Source of the DNA: Acidobacteriota bacterium
GTDB taxonomy: Bacteria; Acidobacteriota; Terriglobia; Terriglobales; Acidobacteriaceae
Assembly (NCBI GenBank): GCA_021851465.1
Contig: JAJZDL010000038.1
Span: forward strand, 1-15,967
Direction: 5' to 3'
DNA: 15,967 nucleotides
The translations under genes were made by a program, and so were the position numbers. Positions 9,114-15,807 of the stretch are shown one piece after another. The notes beneath the pieces were generated by a model, which saw nothing but the letters and a program-made list of their open reading frames with translations, did no database searches and was not told the origin of the DNA. Position 1 is the stretch's first letter. The number at the start of each line of letters is the position of its first letter.

Positions 9114-9468
9114 CGAGATGGTTCTCCTTCGATTGCTGAATGCTGCGGCGTCGCTGACGGTGCCGGTCTCGTGTGCTGCAAACGGGCCAGCGTCTCCAAA
9201 CGGGCCCGGCTTCGCTGCAATAACTCTGAACTTTCGTGTCCTGAATCTGGCCCCGAATCTGCTCCTGGATCGGGGAACGAAAGCGTACCGGCCTGTGCTG
9301 CCTAGGCAGGTACGATGCGTCCCATAGACTGCTGCGTGCGAAGGCCCTGCCTGGCCCTCTGGCACTGCGGAAAACGCTATGGCGCAACCGCGGTACGTTG
9401 GAGGGGGAGTCCGGGCCTGTCCTGCCGGGTGCTGCTGAGCTCGTTAGCTCGACACTTCATCGTGCGCA
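9114..9468 (-). promoter_or_regulatory. Long structured 5' leader of nrdJ, candidate cis-regulatory RNA
   Basis: About 355 nt separate the predicted transcription start from the nrdJ ATG. On the minus strand several hairpins can form. GAGGGCC (9359-9353) pairs with GGCCTTC (9346-9340) around the loop AGGCAG. CGTACC (9314-9309) pairs with GGTACG (9289-9284), with an inner GCC/GGC. A second CGTACC lies at 9397-9392 and could pair with the same GGTACG instead. The loop AGGCAG is complementary to CTGCCT just downstream, which allows a pseudoknot. I do not find the GCCACTG B12 box of classical cobalamin riboswitches, so that class is not supported. A published conserved RNA motif found upstream of nrdJ genes may be relevant, but I cannot align to it here. 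Confidence 0.4.
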
Positions 9469-9474
9469 GTCGTG

Positions 9475-9503
9475 AAAGTACCGCCCCCCATAGGGTGTGT
9501 CAA
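9475..9503 (-). promoter_or_regulatory. nrdJ promoter (TTGACA-17-TACTTT)
   Basis: On the minus strand a perfect TTGACA (9498-9503) is followed after 17 nt by TACTTT (9475-9480). An alternative -10, TATACT, lies at 9503-9508 but has no good -35. Either promoter would sit next to the NrdR box. Confidence 0.6.
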
Positions 9504-9510
9504 GTATAAA

Positions 9511-9526
9511 GCACAAGATGTAGTGT
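9511..9526 (-). promoter_or_regulatory. NrdR box upstream of nrdJ
   Basis: The minus strand reads ACACTACATCTTGTGC, which fits the NrdR operator consensus acaCwAtATaTwGtgt at 13 of 16 positions, including the outer ACAC and GTG. NrdR is the ATP/dATP-sensing repressor of ribonucleotide reductase genes. The box lies 7 nt upstream of the TTGACA. NrdR boxes usually occur in pairs about 31 bp apart; the only second candidate here, beginning ACACCCTATG 28 bp downstream, is poor. Confidence 0.7.
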
Positions 9527-9801
9527 TACCTTCGCAAATACTCCTGTTTTCGCCTTGCTTGCAAAGCCATCGATAATATTTGCCCGACAACTGCTGTGGA
9601 ATTCCTCAAATGGCCGCAACCGAAGCGGGCCTGCTCGGCCCTCATAGAGCCCGCTCCCGCCTTGGCCGCTCCACTTCGTCCATCCGGCTGGAGGCACTCA
9701 ACGAGAGTAGGTCTGCGTCGCAGGCCGGTCAAGGCGCAGCAGCGGTGCAGCGATTGTGGAGAGGCGTGGGAAAGTGGAAAAGCCGCCGCCCCGCACCTGC
9801 C
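9527..9801. other. Intergenic stretch between queA end and the nrdJ promoter
   Basis: No convincing gene is visible here. A short minus-strand frame (start 9697) would overlap the nrdJ promoter, and a plus-strand frame (start 9596) runs into queA antisense; neither has a ribosome-binding site or recognisable domain. The stretch probably holds the end of the queA transcript. Confidence 0.4.
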
Positions 9802-11169
9802 TCACAGCAGCAACATGCAGTCGCCGTAGGAGTAGAAGCGGTATCGCTCGCGGACCGCGTGGGCGTATGCGTCGAGGGCCTTCTGCCGTCCCCGGCTGGC
9901 GGCGTTCTCCATCCATCCCGCCCCCGCCGTCTCCGCGCCCGCCGCGAAGGCCGCAACCAGCATCAGCAAAGTCGATTCCGGCAGATGAAAGTTCGTCAGC
10001 AGGCCGCTGACGATCCGAAACCGGTGCCCCGGCGCAATGAAGATGCTGGTCGAACCCGAGTGCGGCTCGAGCCGCGGCGCGCCGGCTGCGGCCCGCGCGC
10101 CGCCGTGGGCCTGCGCCGCAATGTGCTCCAGCGCGCGCGTCGTGGTGGTCCCTGCGGCCACGATCCTGCGCCCTTCCCCAAGCGCGCGGTTCAGCGCCTC
10201 CGCCGTGGCCGCCGGCAGCGTGTAGCGTTCTGCATGCAGGCGAATCTCGTCCAGCCGCTCCACCCGCACCGGCTGGAACGTCCCCAATCCGACGTGCAGC
10301 GTAAGCGTCTGCACCTCCACCCCCCGCGCGCGCAGCGCAGCCAGGACCTCCGGCGTAAAGTGCAGCCCGGCGGTAGGCGCGGCCGCCGATCCGGGCTGCC
10401 GACTGTAGACCGTCTGGTAGCGTTCGCGGTCCTCTGCCGTGTCCGGCTGCCGCGCCTGCTCGCGATGGATGTACGGCGGCAGGGGCATGTGCCCGATGCG
10501 CTCCAGCGCGCCGTGGAAGTCCTCCACCGGCGCAAAGCGCAGCGTGCGCTCGCCAAACTCTCCCGCGGCCACAACCTCCGCCGTCAGCAAAGGTTCCCCA
10601 CAGCGACCCTGCCGCCCCGCCGCGACGCCACTCTCAGCCTGCCGCTCTGCCTCCGGTCTGTTCTCGAAAAACAGCAGCCGCTCCCCGATCCGCACCTTGC
10701 GCGCGGGCCGCACCAGCGCCCGCCACAGATTTTCGCGGGCGCGCGCGGCGCTGAGCGCCCGCTCTTCAAGGCGCGCTTCCATCGAATCTTCCACCGGCTC
10801 GGTCAACAGCACCTCGATCGCGCCGGAGGGCTGCGGCGAACTGCCCAGCCTGCGCGCGCCGCTGCGTGTCGCGTAGAGGCGCGCGGGCAGTACACGCGAG
10901 TCGTTCAGGACCAGCAGGTCGCCCGGCCGAAGGATCTGCGGAAAGTTGGCAAACATCTCGTCGCGCAGCGCACCCGGATGGCCCCGGTCGAGCGCCCGCT
11001 CCAGCACCAGCATCCGACTGCTGCCGCGCTGCGCGGGCGGGTGCTGCGCAATCAGTTCTTCCGGCAGGTCGAAGTAAAAATCCGACACCGGCATCGCCGA
11101 CCCGTCGCCTCTCGGCATCGCATCGGATGCATTGGATACGGCGGAAGTATTGGAATTGCACACGCGCAT
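9802..11169 (-). CDS. queA: tRNA preQ1(34) S-adenosylmethionine ribosyltransferase-isomerase
   Basis: QueA transfers and rearranges the ribosyl group of S-adenosylmethionine onto preQ1 in the wobble position of tRNAs, giving epoxyqueuosine. Family blocks appear in order: DFYFDLPEELIAQHP, PGDLLVLNDSRVLPARL, IGHMPLPPYI, YQTVYSRQPGSAAAPTAGLH, LHVGLGTFQPV, AGTTTTRALE, TNFHLPESTLLMLVAAF and the C-terminal YRFYSYGDCMLLL. The start is uncertain. ATG 11169 gives 455 residues, has GAGG 4 nt upstream and lies 11 nt after the preceding gene. Family similarity begins only at Met26 (ATG 11094, MPVSDFYF), and a third ATG is at 11118. Even from 11094 the protein has 430 residues, well above the usual 340-360, because of hydrophilic insertions such as the Arg/Gly-rich part after LLFFENRPEAERQ. 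It forms a transcript with the upstream acyltransferase gene. Confidence 0.95.
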   Translation of the reverse strand: MRVCNSNTSAVSNASDAMPRGDGSAMPVSDFYFDLPEELIAQHPPAQRGSSRMLVLERALDRGHPGALRDEMFANFPQILRPGDLLVLNDSRVLPARLYATRSGARRLGSSPQPSGAIEVLLTEPVEDSMEARLEERALSAARARENLWRALVRPARKVRIGERLLFFENRPEAERQAESGVAAGRQGRCGEPLLTAEVVAAGEFGERTLRFAPVEDFHGALERIGHMPLPPYIHREQARQPDTAEDRERYQTVYSRQPGSAAAPTAGLHFTPEVLAALRARGVEVQTLTLHVGLGTFQPVRVERLDEIRLHAERYTLPAATAEALNRALGEGRRIVAAGTTTTRALEHIAAQAHGGARAAAGAPRLEPHSGSTSIFIAPGHRFRIVSGLLTNFHLPESTLLMLVAAFAAGAETAGAGWMENAASRGRQKALDAYAHAVRERYRFYSYGDCMLLL

Positions 11170-11180
11170 CGGTCCTCAGT

Positions 11181-11903
11181 CTAGCTGCGTTCCCCGGCCA
11201 TCGCGACCGCGCGATCCAGCGCCGCCTGCACTCTGTCCGTCGTCACCTCGCCCGCGGCAACGTGCGCGGGCCAGGTCAGCACCACGCGAGAGAACGGTTT
11301 GGGAACCATAAAACGGTCCCATGAACGAAGCTCCCACGCGCGCTCCGGCAGCGCGTAGAAGCAGCCCACCCAGGTCCCGGCGGGCCTTCCGTCGACCGAC
11401 CGCGCGCCAACCGAGTTTGCCAGCAGCGCGGTACCGGGTTTGGCGACGAAGACTGGCCCGCGCGGACCGTCGGCGGTGATGGCGCAGCGATGACCGTCGG
11501 CGTACGCCTGCTGCATCCCGCGCAGCCCCACCGCCCCGCCACGCGAGCTGGAGCCGCGCACCACACGGAAGCCGAGCAGCTCCGTGGTGCGCGCGATCAG
11601 CTCTCCGTCGAAGCTGGGGCTTATCAGGATCGAGATTCCCATCCCCCGAAAGCGGTGCGCGCACACCAGAAGGCTGCGGTGCCAAAACGCGAAGACCACC
11701 GGGCCGGGAATGAGGTAGCCGGGCGTCGCGCCCGGATCGACCCGGTCCTCGTAGCGCAGCGTCAACCCCAGCAGCCGCACCAGAAGCGCCACCAGCGGTG
11801 GCACAACCGCCAGGGCCAGGCGCTGGCCCAGCCGCAGCTTCGGCGTTGCGGGTCGCGGCTTCGGCGCGTCGGGTCGCAGCTTCTCCGGGGTGGGATCGGG
11901 CAC
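11181..11903 (-). CDS. DUF374-type lysophospholipid acyltransferase family protein
   Basis: This protein of about 240 residues belongs to the DUF374 branch of the LPLAT (PlsC/LpxL-like) acyltransferases, which place acyl chains on lipid precursors at the inner membrane. An N-terminal Pro/Lys-rich stretch is followed by a hydrophobic segment, LALAVVPPLVALLVRLLGL. The family blocks then follow: VFAFWHRSLLVCAHRF, SPSFDGELIARTTELLGF, VRGSSSRGGAVGLRGM and AITADGPRGPVFVAKPG. The frame extends far upstream but would overlap the tatA gene on the other strand. The only reasonable start I see is GTG 11903 (VPDPTPEKLRP), and its ribosome-binding site is weak. The gene is divergent from tatA and stops 11 nt before the most upstream queA start. 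The acyl acceptor (lipid A precursor, ornithine lipid or other) cannot be told from sequence. Confidence 0.87.
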   Translation of the reverse strand: MPDPTPEKLRPDAPKPRPATPKLRLGQRLALAVVPPLVALLVRLLGLTLRYEDRVDPGATPGYLIPGPVVFAFWHRSLLVCAHRFRGMGISILISPSFDGELIARTTELLGFRVVRGSSSRGGAVGLRGMQQAYADGHRCAITADGPRGPVFVAKPGTALLANSVGARSVDGRPAGTWVGCFYALPERAWELRSWDRFMVPKPFSRVVLTWPAHVAAGEVTTDRVQAALDRAVAMAGERS

Positions 11904-12041
11904 AGAGATAGTGTAGTGCGAAGGGGACCTCTCCGCGTCGCCCCGGTTGCGAAAACCTGCTGTAAGCCGCGTCGAGGTGTGCGACAATACTATGTGCAGT
12001 CCGGCGTCGTGCGCACGCCCAGTCCTGCAAGGAGAGTTTCT
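11904..12041. promoter_or_regulatory. Divergent control region between acyltransferase and tatA
   Basis: For the leftward gene, TTGTCG (minus strand, 11982-11987) is followed after 17 nt by TACAGC (11959-11964), about 55 nt before the GTG. For tatA, AT-rich TACTAT at 11988-11993 is a possible -10 but no -35 is clear. AAGGAGAG at 12029-12036 is a strong ribosome-binding site 5 nt before the tatA ATG and fixes that start. Confidence 0.4.
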
Positions 12042-12350
12042 ATGGGCGACCTGCTTCAACCAATGCATCTTCTCGTGATCGGTCTCATCGTGATCGTGCT
12101 CTTCGGCGGCAAAAAGCTGCCCGAACTCGGCAAGGGCCTGGGCGAAGGGCTGCGTGGCTTTAAATCGGGGCTGAAAGGCATCGGCGACGACGAGGCCGAG
12201 GCCGACCTGGAGAAGAAGAAGCGCGAAGATCTGGAGGCCAAGGCCTATCAGGAGGCAAAACTCGCTGCTGAAGCAAAGCTCGCCGCCGAAGCCCGCGTCG
12301 CAGCCGATCTGAAGACAGAGCGCGAGGCCCGCGAGGCGCTCACAAAGTAG
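12042..12350 (+). CDS. tatA: Twin-arginine translocase TatA/TatE family subunit
   Basis: TatA subunits assemble around TatC to carry folded proteins with twin-arginine signal peptides across the inner membrane. The 102-residue protein has the classical form: a short N-terminus (MGDLLQPMH), one transmembrane helix (LLVIGLIVIVLFGG), the hinge and amphipathic motif FGGKKLPELGKGLGEGLRGF, then a charged tail. The tail (about residues 45-100) is helical with near repeats (EAKLAAEAKLAAEARVAAD) and many Lys/Glu. The FGGKKLPELGKGLG hinge favours TatA over TatB, although one protein may serve both roles in some bacteria. A consensus AAGGAGAG stands upstream of the ATG. No tatC is next to it, so the tat genes are dispersed. 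It is transcribed divergently from the acyltransferase-queA unit. Confidence 0.93.
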   Translation: MGDLLQPMHLLVIGLIVIVLFGGKKLPELGKGLGEGLRGFKSGLKGIGDDEAEADLEKKKREDLEAKAYQEAKLAAEAKLAAEARVAADLKTEREAREALTK

Positions 12351-12525
12351 TACGGCACCCCCAATCCTTCCTTCCCTGCGCAGAAGCGGCACACCGGCCC
12401 ACTGCCAAATGCGCCATCCACCCGAAGTCGGTCGCCGCGCTGGCGATACAGGGCCGACATGGGCCTGGAAGCCAGTGTCCCGCTCGACTGCTTCCATCCA
12501 TACGATGAAGTCGAGCCGGCCAAAC

Positions 12526-12554
12526 TTGATCGCAGTCTCGCACGATTCTACAAT
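12526..12554 (+). promoter_or_regulatory. guaB promoter (TTGATC-17-TACAAT)
   Basis: TTGATC (12526-12531) is followed after exactly 17 nt by TACAAT (12549-12554), each close to consensus. Transcription would start near 12561, giving a leader of about 50 nt before guaB. The 12351-12525 stretch upstream of it shows no convincing gene. Confidence 0.6.
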
Positions 12555-12610
12555 CAATCGAACCCGGCTCAAGTCCTCATCCCTCGCAGCCGCGGGCCAG
12601 AACGGAAGAT

Positions 12611-14137
12611 ATGATTCCCTCCCCGATCCCCGAAGCGCTCACCTTCGACGATGTGCTGCTCGTCCCTGCCTACAGCGAGGTCGTCCCCAACCAGGTCAGT
12701 ACGCAGACACAGCTCACCCGCAACATCGCGCTCAACACGCCGCTCATCTCCGCGGCCATGGACACCGTCACCGAGTCGCGCCTGGCCATCGCCATGGCCC
12801 AGCAGGGCGGCATCGGCGTCGTCCACCGCAACCTCACCATCGAGCAGCAGGCCGGCGAGATCGACAAGGTCAAGCGTTCCGAGTCCGGCATGATCGTCGA
12901 TCCCGTCACCATCGCGCCCGAACAGCCCATCTCCGATGCGCTCGACCTGATGCGCCGCTTCAAGATTTCCGGGGTCCCCGTCACTCGCAAGGGAAAGCTG
13001 GTCGGGATCCTCACCAACCGCGACCTGCGCTTCGTCTCCCGCACAGACATCCCCATCGACGGCGTGATGACCAAGGCCAACCTCATCACCGTCCCCGTCG
13101 GCACCACCCTCGAACAGGCCGAAGAGATCCTCCACCAGCACCGTGTCGAGAAGTTGCTCGTCGTCAACGACGACTACGAACTCAAGGGCCTCATCACCGT
13201 CAAGGACATCCAGAAGAAGCTCAAGTACCCCAACGCATCCAAGGACAGCAAGGGCCGCCTCCGCGTCGCAGGTGCCATCGGCGCCACCGGAGACTTCCTC
13301 GAACGCGCCGCCGCCCTCATCGAGATGCGCGTCGACGCGCTCGCCATCGACAGCGCCCACGGCCACTCCTCGCGAGTCCTCGCCGCCATCGCAGCAGTCA
13401 AAAAGCAGTTTCCCGACACCGACCTCCTCGCCGGAAACGTCGCCACTTACGACGGAGCTATGGCGCTCATCGACTCCGGTGCAGACGCCGTCAAGGTCGG
13501 CATCGGCCCCGGATCCATCTGCACCACGCGCATGGTCACCGGTGCCGGAATGCCCCAGATCACCGCCATCGCGGAGGCCGCCCGCGCCGCCGAAAAGCGC
13601 GGAGTTCCCATCGTCGCCGATGGCGGCATCAAGTACTCCGGCGACCTCACAAAGGCCATCGCCGCCGGTGCAAACGTCGTCATGATCGGCTCCCTCTTCG
13701 CCGGTGTGGACGAGTCGCCCGGCGAGACCATCCTCTACCAGGGCCGCTCCTTCAAAGCCTATCGCGGCATGGGTTCGCTCTCCGCCATGGCGCAAGGCTC
13801 CGGCGAACGCTACTTCCAGAGTGCGGAAGACAGATCCGAGCCCGCAGACGGCGACCGCACCTCGTTCACCGCCCGCGAGAGCAACGGTGGCAACCGCCTC
13901 GCCAAGTTCGTCCCCGAAGGCATTGAAGGCCGCGTCCCACACCGTGGACCACTCGAGGCCATGGTCTACCAGCTCGTCGGAGGCCTCCGCTCCGGCATGG
14001 GATACCTCGGCTGCGCAACCATCGCAGACCTCCACGCCAACGCCCGCTTCATCCGCATCTCCAACGCAGGCCTGCGCGAGAGCCACGTCCACGACGTCAT
14101 CATCACCCGCGAAGCCCCCAACTACCACGCGGAATAA
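12611..14137 (+). CDS. guaB: Inosine-5'-monophosphate dehydrogenase
   Basis: GuaB oxidises IMP to XMP with NAD+, the committed step of guanine nucleotide synthesis, in the cytoplasm. At 508 residues it is the usual full-length form. The N-terminus LTFDDVLLVPAYSEVVPN and the block ISAAMDTVTESRLAIAMAQQ are diagnostic. A pair of CBS domains, an adenine nucleotide sensor inserted in the barrel, spans about residues 94-215. The catalytic loop GIGPGSICTTRMVTGAG starts at 297 with the nucleophile Cys304. ADGGIKYSGDLTKAIAAGA then binds the IMP phosphate, and the flap and C-terminal K+ site region ends in GLRSGMGYLGCATIADL. The purine-rich GGAAG lies just before the ATG. The gene has its own promoter; guaA is not adjacent, and a VanZ pair follows after about 200 nt. 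Confidence 0.97.
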   Translation: MIPSPIPEALTFDDVLLVPAYSEVVPNQVSTQTQLTRNIALNTPLISAAMDTVTESRLAIAMAQQGGIGVVHRNLTIEQQAGEIDKVKRSESGMIVDPVTIAPEQPISDALDLMRRFKISGVPVTRKGKLVGILTNRDLRFVSRTDIPIDGVMTKANLITVPVGTTLEQAEEILHQHRVEKLLVVNDDYELKGLITVKDIQKKLKYPNASKDSKGRLRVAGAIGATGDFLERAAALIEMRVDALAIDSAHGHSSRVLAAIAAVKKQFPDTDLLAGNVATYDGAMALIDSGADAVKVGIGPGSICTTRMVTGAGMPQITAIAEAARAAEKRGVPIVADGGIKYSGDLTKAIAAGANVVMIGSLFAGVDESPGETILYQGRSFKAYRGMGSLSAMAQGSGERYFQSAEDRSEPADGDRTSFTARESNGGNRLAKFVPEGIEGRVPHRGPLEAMVYQLVGGLRSGMGYLGCATIADLHANARFIRISNAGLRESHVHDVIITREAPNYHAE

Positions 14138-14290
14138 AGCACAGCGCCTCCAATCTGTGCCTGCTTCGCCCCATCCTCCCGGTCTCTCCGCGCGAGGACG
14201 GCGACGCCGGCCCGCCGCGGCCTGTTGCCGAAATGGGTACCGGACAACACAATCCCGCCACTTCGGCATCCAACTGAGTCGAGTCGTTCG

Positions 14291-14320
14291 TTGACCTGCC
14301 CGGTTCGATCACACCACAAT
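14291..14320 (+). promoter_or_regulatory. Possible promoter of the VanZ pair (TTGACC-18-CACAAT)
   Basis: TTGACC (14291-14296) is followed after 18 nt by CACAAT (14315-14320), with the ATG 16 nt further on. This would give a very short leader containing only the ribosome-binding site. Read-through from guaB is also possible. Confidence 0.35.
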
Positions 14321-14335
14321 TTGGAGACACAGAGA

Positions 14336-14944
14336 ATGTCGGCTTCCCCTTTTTTGAACCCCCTAAATCTTAAATCGCGCCGCCGTGTGCGAAGCATGAA
14401 GGGCGCATGGTTGCCCGTGCTCTTTAGTCTGGTCTTCGTCCGTTGCACATCCACCAGCCTGATGAGCGGCTCGCATACCCAGGTATTGGTCAATGCCGCA
14501 TGGCTCTCCGTTCTGGGCAGGTGGCACTTCGAGCTGACCGGTTTCTTCAACGTGCTCGCCCGCAAGATCGGCCACTTCTTCGGCTACGGAACGATCGGCC
14601 TCCTCTTTCACAGAGCCTGGTACTGTTCCGCCCGGCCAATCGCCTGGGTCAGAAGAACTTGGTTGATGCCGTTTGCTACCTCACTCTCCGTTGCCTCCAC
14701 CTTCTTCGTGGCCAGCCTCGACGAGTGGCACCAGAGGTTCCTTCCCGGTCGCGTCGGCTGCCTGCGCGATGTCCTGATCGACACCACAGGAGCGCTCTTT
14801 CTCACCACCCTGTTTCTGGCAGTCCGCACCCTCTACTACAGAGACTTGTTGTACCGGCGTCAACTGTACTACGAGGCCTACGCCGCGGGCCCGTTGGCCA
14901 GCTTCCCCGCAAGACCGTCTTGGTGCCGTTGGCTGATACCTTAG
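14336..14944 (+). CDS. VanZ family membrane protein (first of tandem pair)
   Basis: This 202-residue integral membrane protein carries the VanZ signature blocks KIGHFFGYGTIGLLF (about residues 76-90) and SLDEWHQRFLPGRVGCLRDV (about 127-146), followed by LIDTTGALFLTTLFL. VanZ-like proteins are linked to low-level teicoplanin resistance in enterococci, but most members, including those in Gram-negative soil bacteria, have no known function. I count about four hydrophobic segments, the first being WLPVLFSLVFVRC. The start chosen is ATG 14336, with GGAGA about 10 nt upstream; the frame is open for another 37 codons without a suitable start. The C-terminus is basic and Tyr/Arg-rich. Its stop lies 4 nt before the next gene, a paralogue, so the two are co-translated or co-transcribed. 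Confidence 0.85.
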   Translation: MSASPFLNPLNLKSRRRVRSMKGAWLPVLFSLVFVRCTSTSLMSGSHTQVLVNAAWLSVLGRWHFELTGFFNVLARKIGHFFGYGTIGLLFHRAWYCSARPIAWVRRTWLMPFATSLSVASTFFVASLDEWHQRFLPGRVGCLRDVLIDTTGALFLTTLFLAVRTLYYRDLLYRRQLYYEAYAAGPLASFPARPSWCRWLIP

Positions 14945-14948
14945 GGAG

Positions 14949-15503
14949 ATGCATCCAGTCTTCTTCTACCGGCCAGGCCCAACCGCGTCCCCTGTCCATG
15001 GCGGCTGGCGTTGGTGGCTGAACGTATGGACTCCCGCCGCCATCGCCGTCGCGATCATCTGTAGCGAGTCCACCGACACCTTCTCCGCCAACAACACCAG
15101 CAGTTGGCTCAGGCCCATCGTGCAGCACCTGTTCGGCCCCATGCAGGACAACTCCTGGGCACTCTTCCACCACTACCTGCGCAAGACCGGGCACTTCATC
15201 GGCTACGGCGCGGTGGCCTTCACCTTCCTGCGCGCATGGCTCTACACACTCGAGACGCACCCACGGATGTCGCTCTTCGCATGGCGTCGCAACTCCACCC
15301 TGCTCGCCATCGCCTCAACCGCACTGGTCGCCAGTTGCGACGAGTACCACCAGACCTTCATCCCCAGCCGCACCGGAACGCTCATCGACGTGTTTCTCGA
15401 TACCGCCGGGGCCTGTGTTCTCTGTCTCCTGGTCTGGCTTCTGTGCTGGAACAGGCTGCCTTCAGAAGACATCTGCCAGGGCATTCCGTCGCAACCGGTA
15501 TAA
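14949..15503 (+). CDS. VanZ family membrane protein (second of tandem pair)
   Basis: This 184-residue membrane protein is a paralogue of the one just upstream. It has matching blocks YLRKTGHFIGYGAVAFTFLR (about residues 75-94) and SCDEYHQTFIPSRTGTLIDV (about 124-143), followed by FLDTAGACVLCLLVWLL. The first segment NVWTPAAIAVAIICSESTD ends in a conserved-looking Ser/Glu turn. The ATG comes only 4 nt after the previous stop, with TAGGGAG directly against it. This spacing is too short for a normal ribosome-binding site and suggests translational coupling by re-initiation. No other in-frame start is close by. Function is unknown beyond the family; acting together with its neighbour is likely from the arrangement. 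The short polar C-terminus has no further domain. Confidence 0.86.
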   Translation: MHPVFFYRPGPTASPVHGGWRWWLNVWTPAAIAVAIICSESTDTFSANNTSSWLRPIVQHLFGPMQDNSWALFHHYLRKTGHFIGYGAVAFTFLRAWLYTLETHPRMSLFAWRRNSTLLAIASTALVASCDEYHQTFIPSRTGTLIDVFLDTAGACVLCLLVWLLCWNRLPSEDICQGIPSQPV

Positions 15504-15648
15504 GGCGGAGGCAGGCCCAGGGCTTGCCCTCTCTGGACATCGACAAAATCGGTCCGCCCTCCTGGGCTGCAAGCATGGGCCGGTTCCGCGCCGCCACCTG
15601 CCCCACTCTCGCGGACAGGCACCCAGCATCGAACGCATCAATTCCAAT
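15504..15648. other. Intergenic stretch after the VanZ pair
   Basis: No gene is visible. The self-complementary AGGGCTTGCCCT near 15518-15529 has too small a loop for a good hairpin. The stretch separates the end of the rightward VanZ transcript from the 3' end of the leftward tRNA-like gene. Confidence 0.35.
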
Positions 15649-15724
15649 TGGTGTCCCCAACGGGATTCGAACCTGTGTCGCCGCCGAGAACGGGCGGTGT
15701 CCTGGGCCACTAGACGATAGGGAC
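15649..15724 (-). tRNA. tRNA-Glu (TTC)-like gene with aberrant anticodon loop
   Basis: The minus strand folds into a 76-nt cloverleaf. The acceptor stem is GTCCCTA/TGGGGAC with one G-T pair, the D arm is GTCT/GGAC with loop AGTGGCCCA, and the anticodon stem is CCGCC/GGCGG. The T loop is TTCGAAT, A73 follows, and CCA is encoded. The D arm and anticodon stem are those of tRNA-Glu. The seven-base anticodon loop reads CGTTCTC, giving anticodon TTC at 34-36 but G at 33, where nearly all tRNAs have U, and T at 37, where tRNA-Glu has A. The T stem ACAGG/CCCGT also has an A51-C63 mismatch. The gene may be a decaying or non-functional copy, a tRNA with an unusual role, or a sequencing artefact. Confidence 0.85.
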
Positions 15725-15807
15725 AGATGAATGTGCAACGGTCCAAGCGGGCTTGCAATCCCTCACTCAACTGGATCCAAACCCATCCTACACCACCTGC
15801 CCCCGCC

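Noticed and set aside
5463..9305. A 1280-codon open frame on the plus strand, antisense to nrdJ
   Set aside because: Its translation is Arg/Ala/Val-rich with no recognisable domain. It mirrors the codon bias of nrdJ, whose motifs on the other strand are unmistakable.
9114..9468. Classical cobalamin riboswitch in front of nrdJ
   Set aside because: It was expected from the enzyme's cofactor, but I could not find the GCCACTG B12 box or the conserved core on the minus strand.
11904..12572. A long upstream extension of the acyltransferase frame
   Set aside because: It would cover tatA on the opposite strand completely and has no family similarity; GTG 11903 is the better start.
12569..14269. A 566-codon open frame on the minus strand opposite guaB
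   Set aside because: It is rich in Gly, Asp and Val, has no domain, and is explained by third-position GC bias of guaB.
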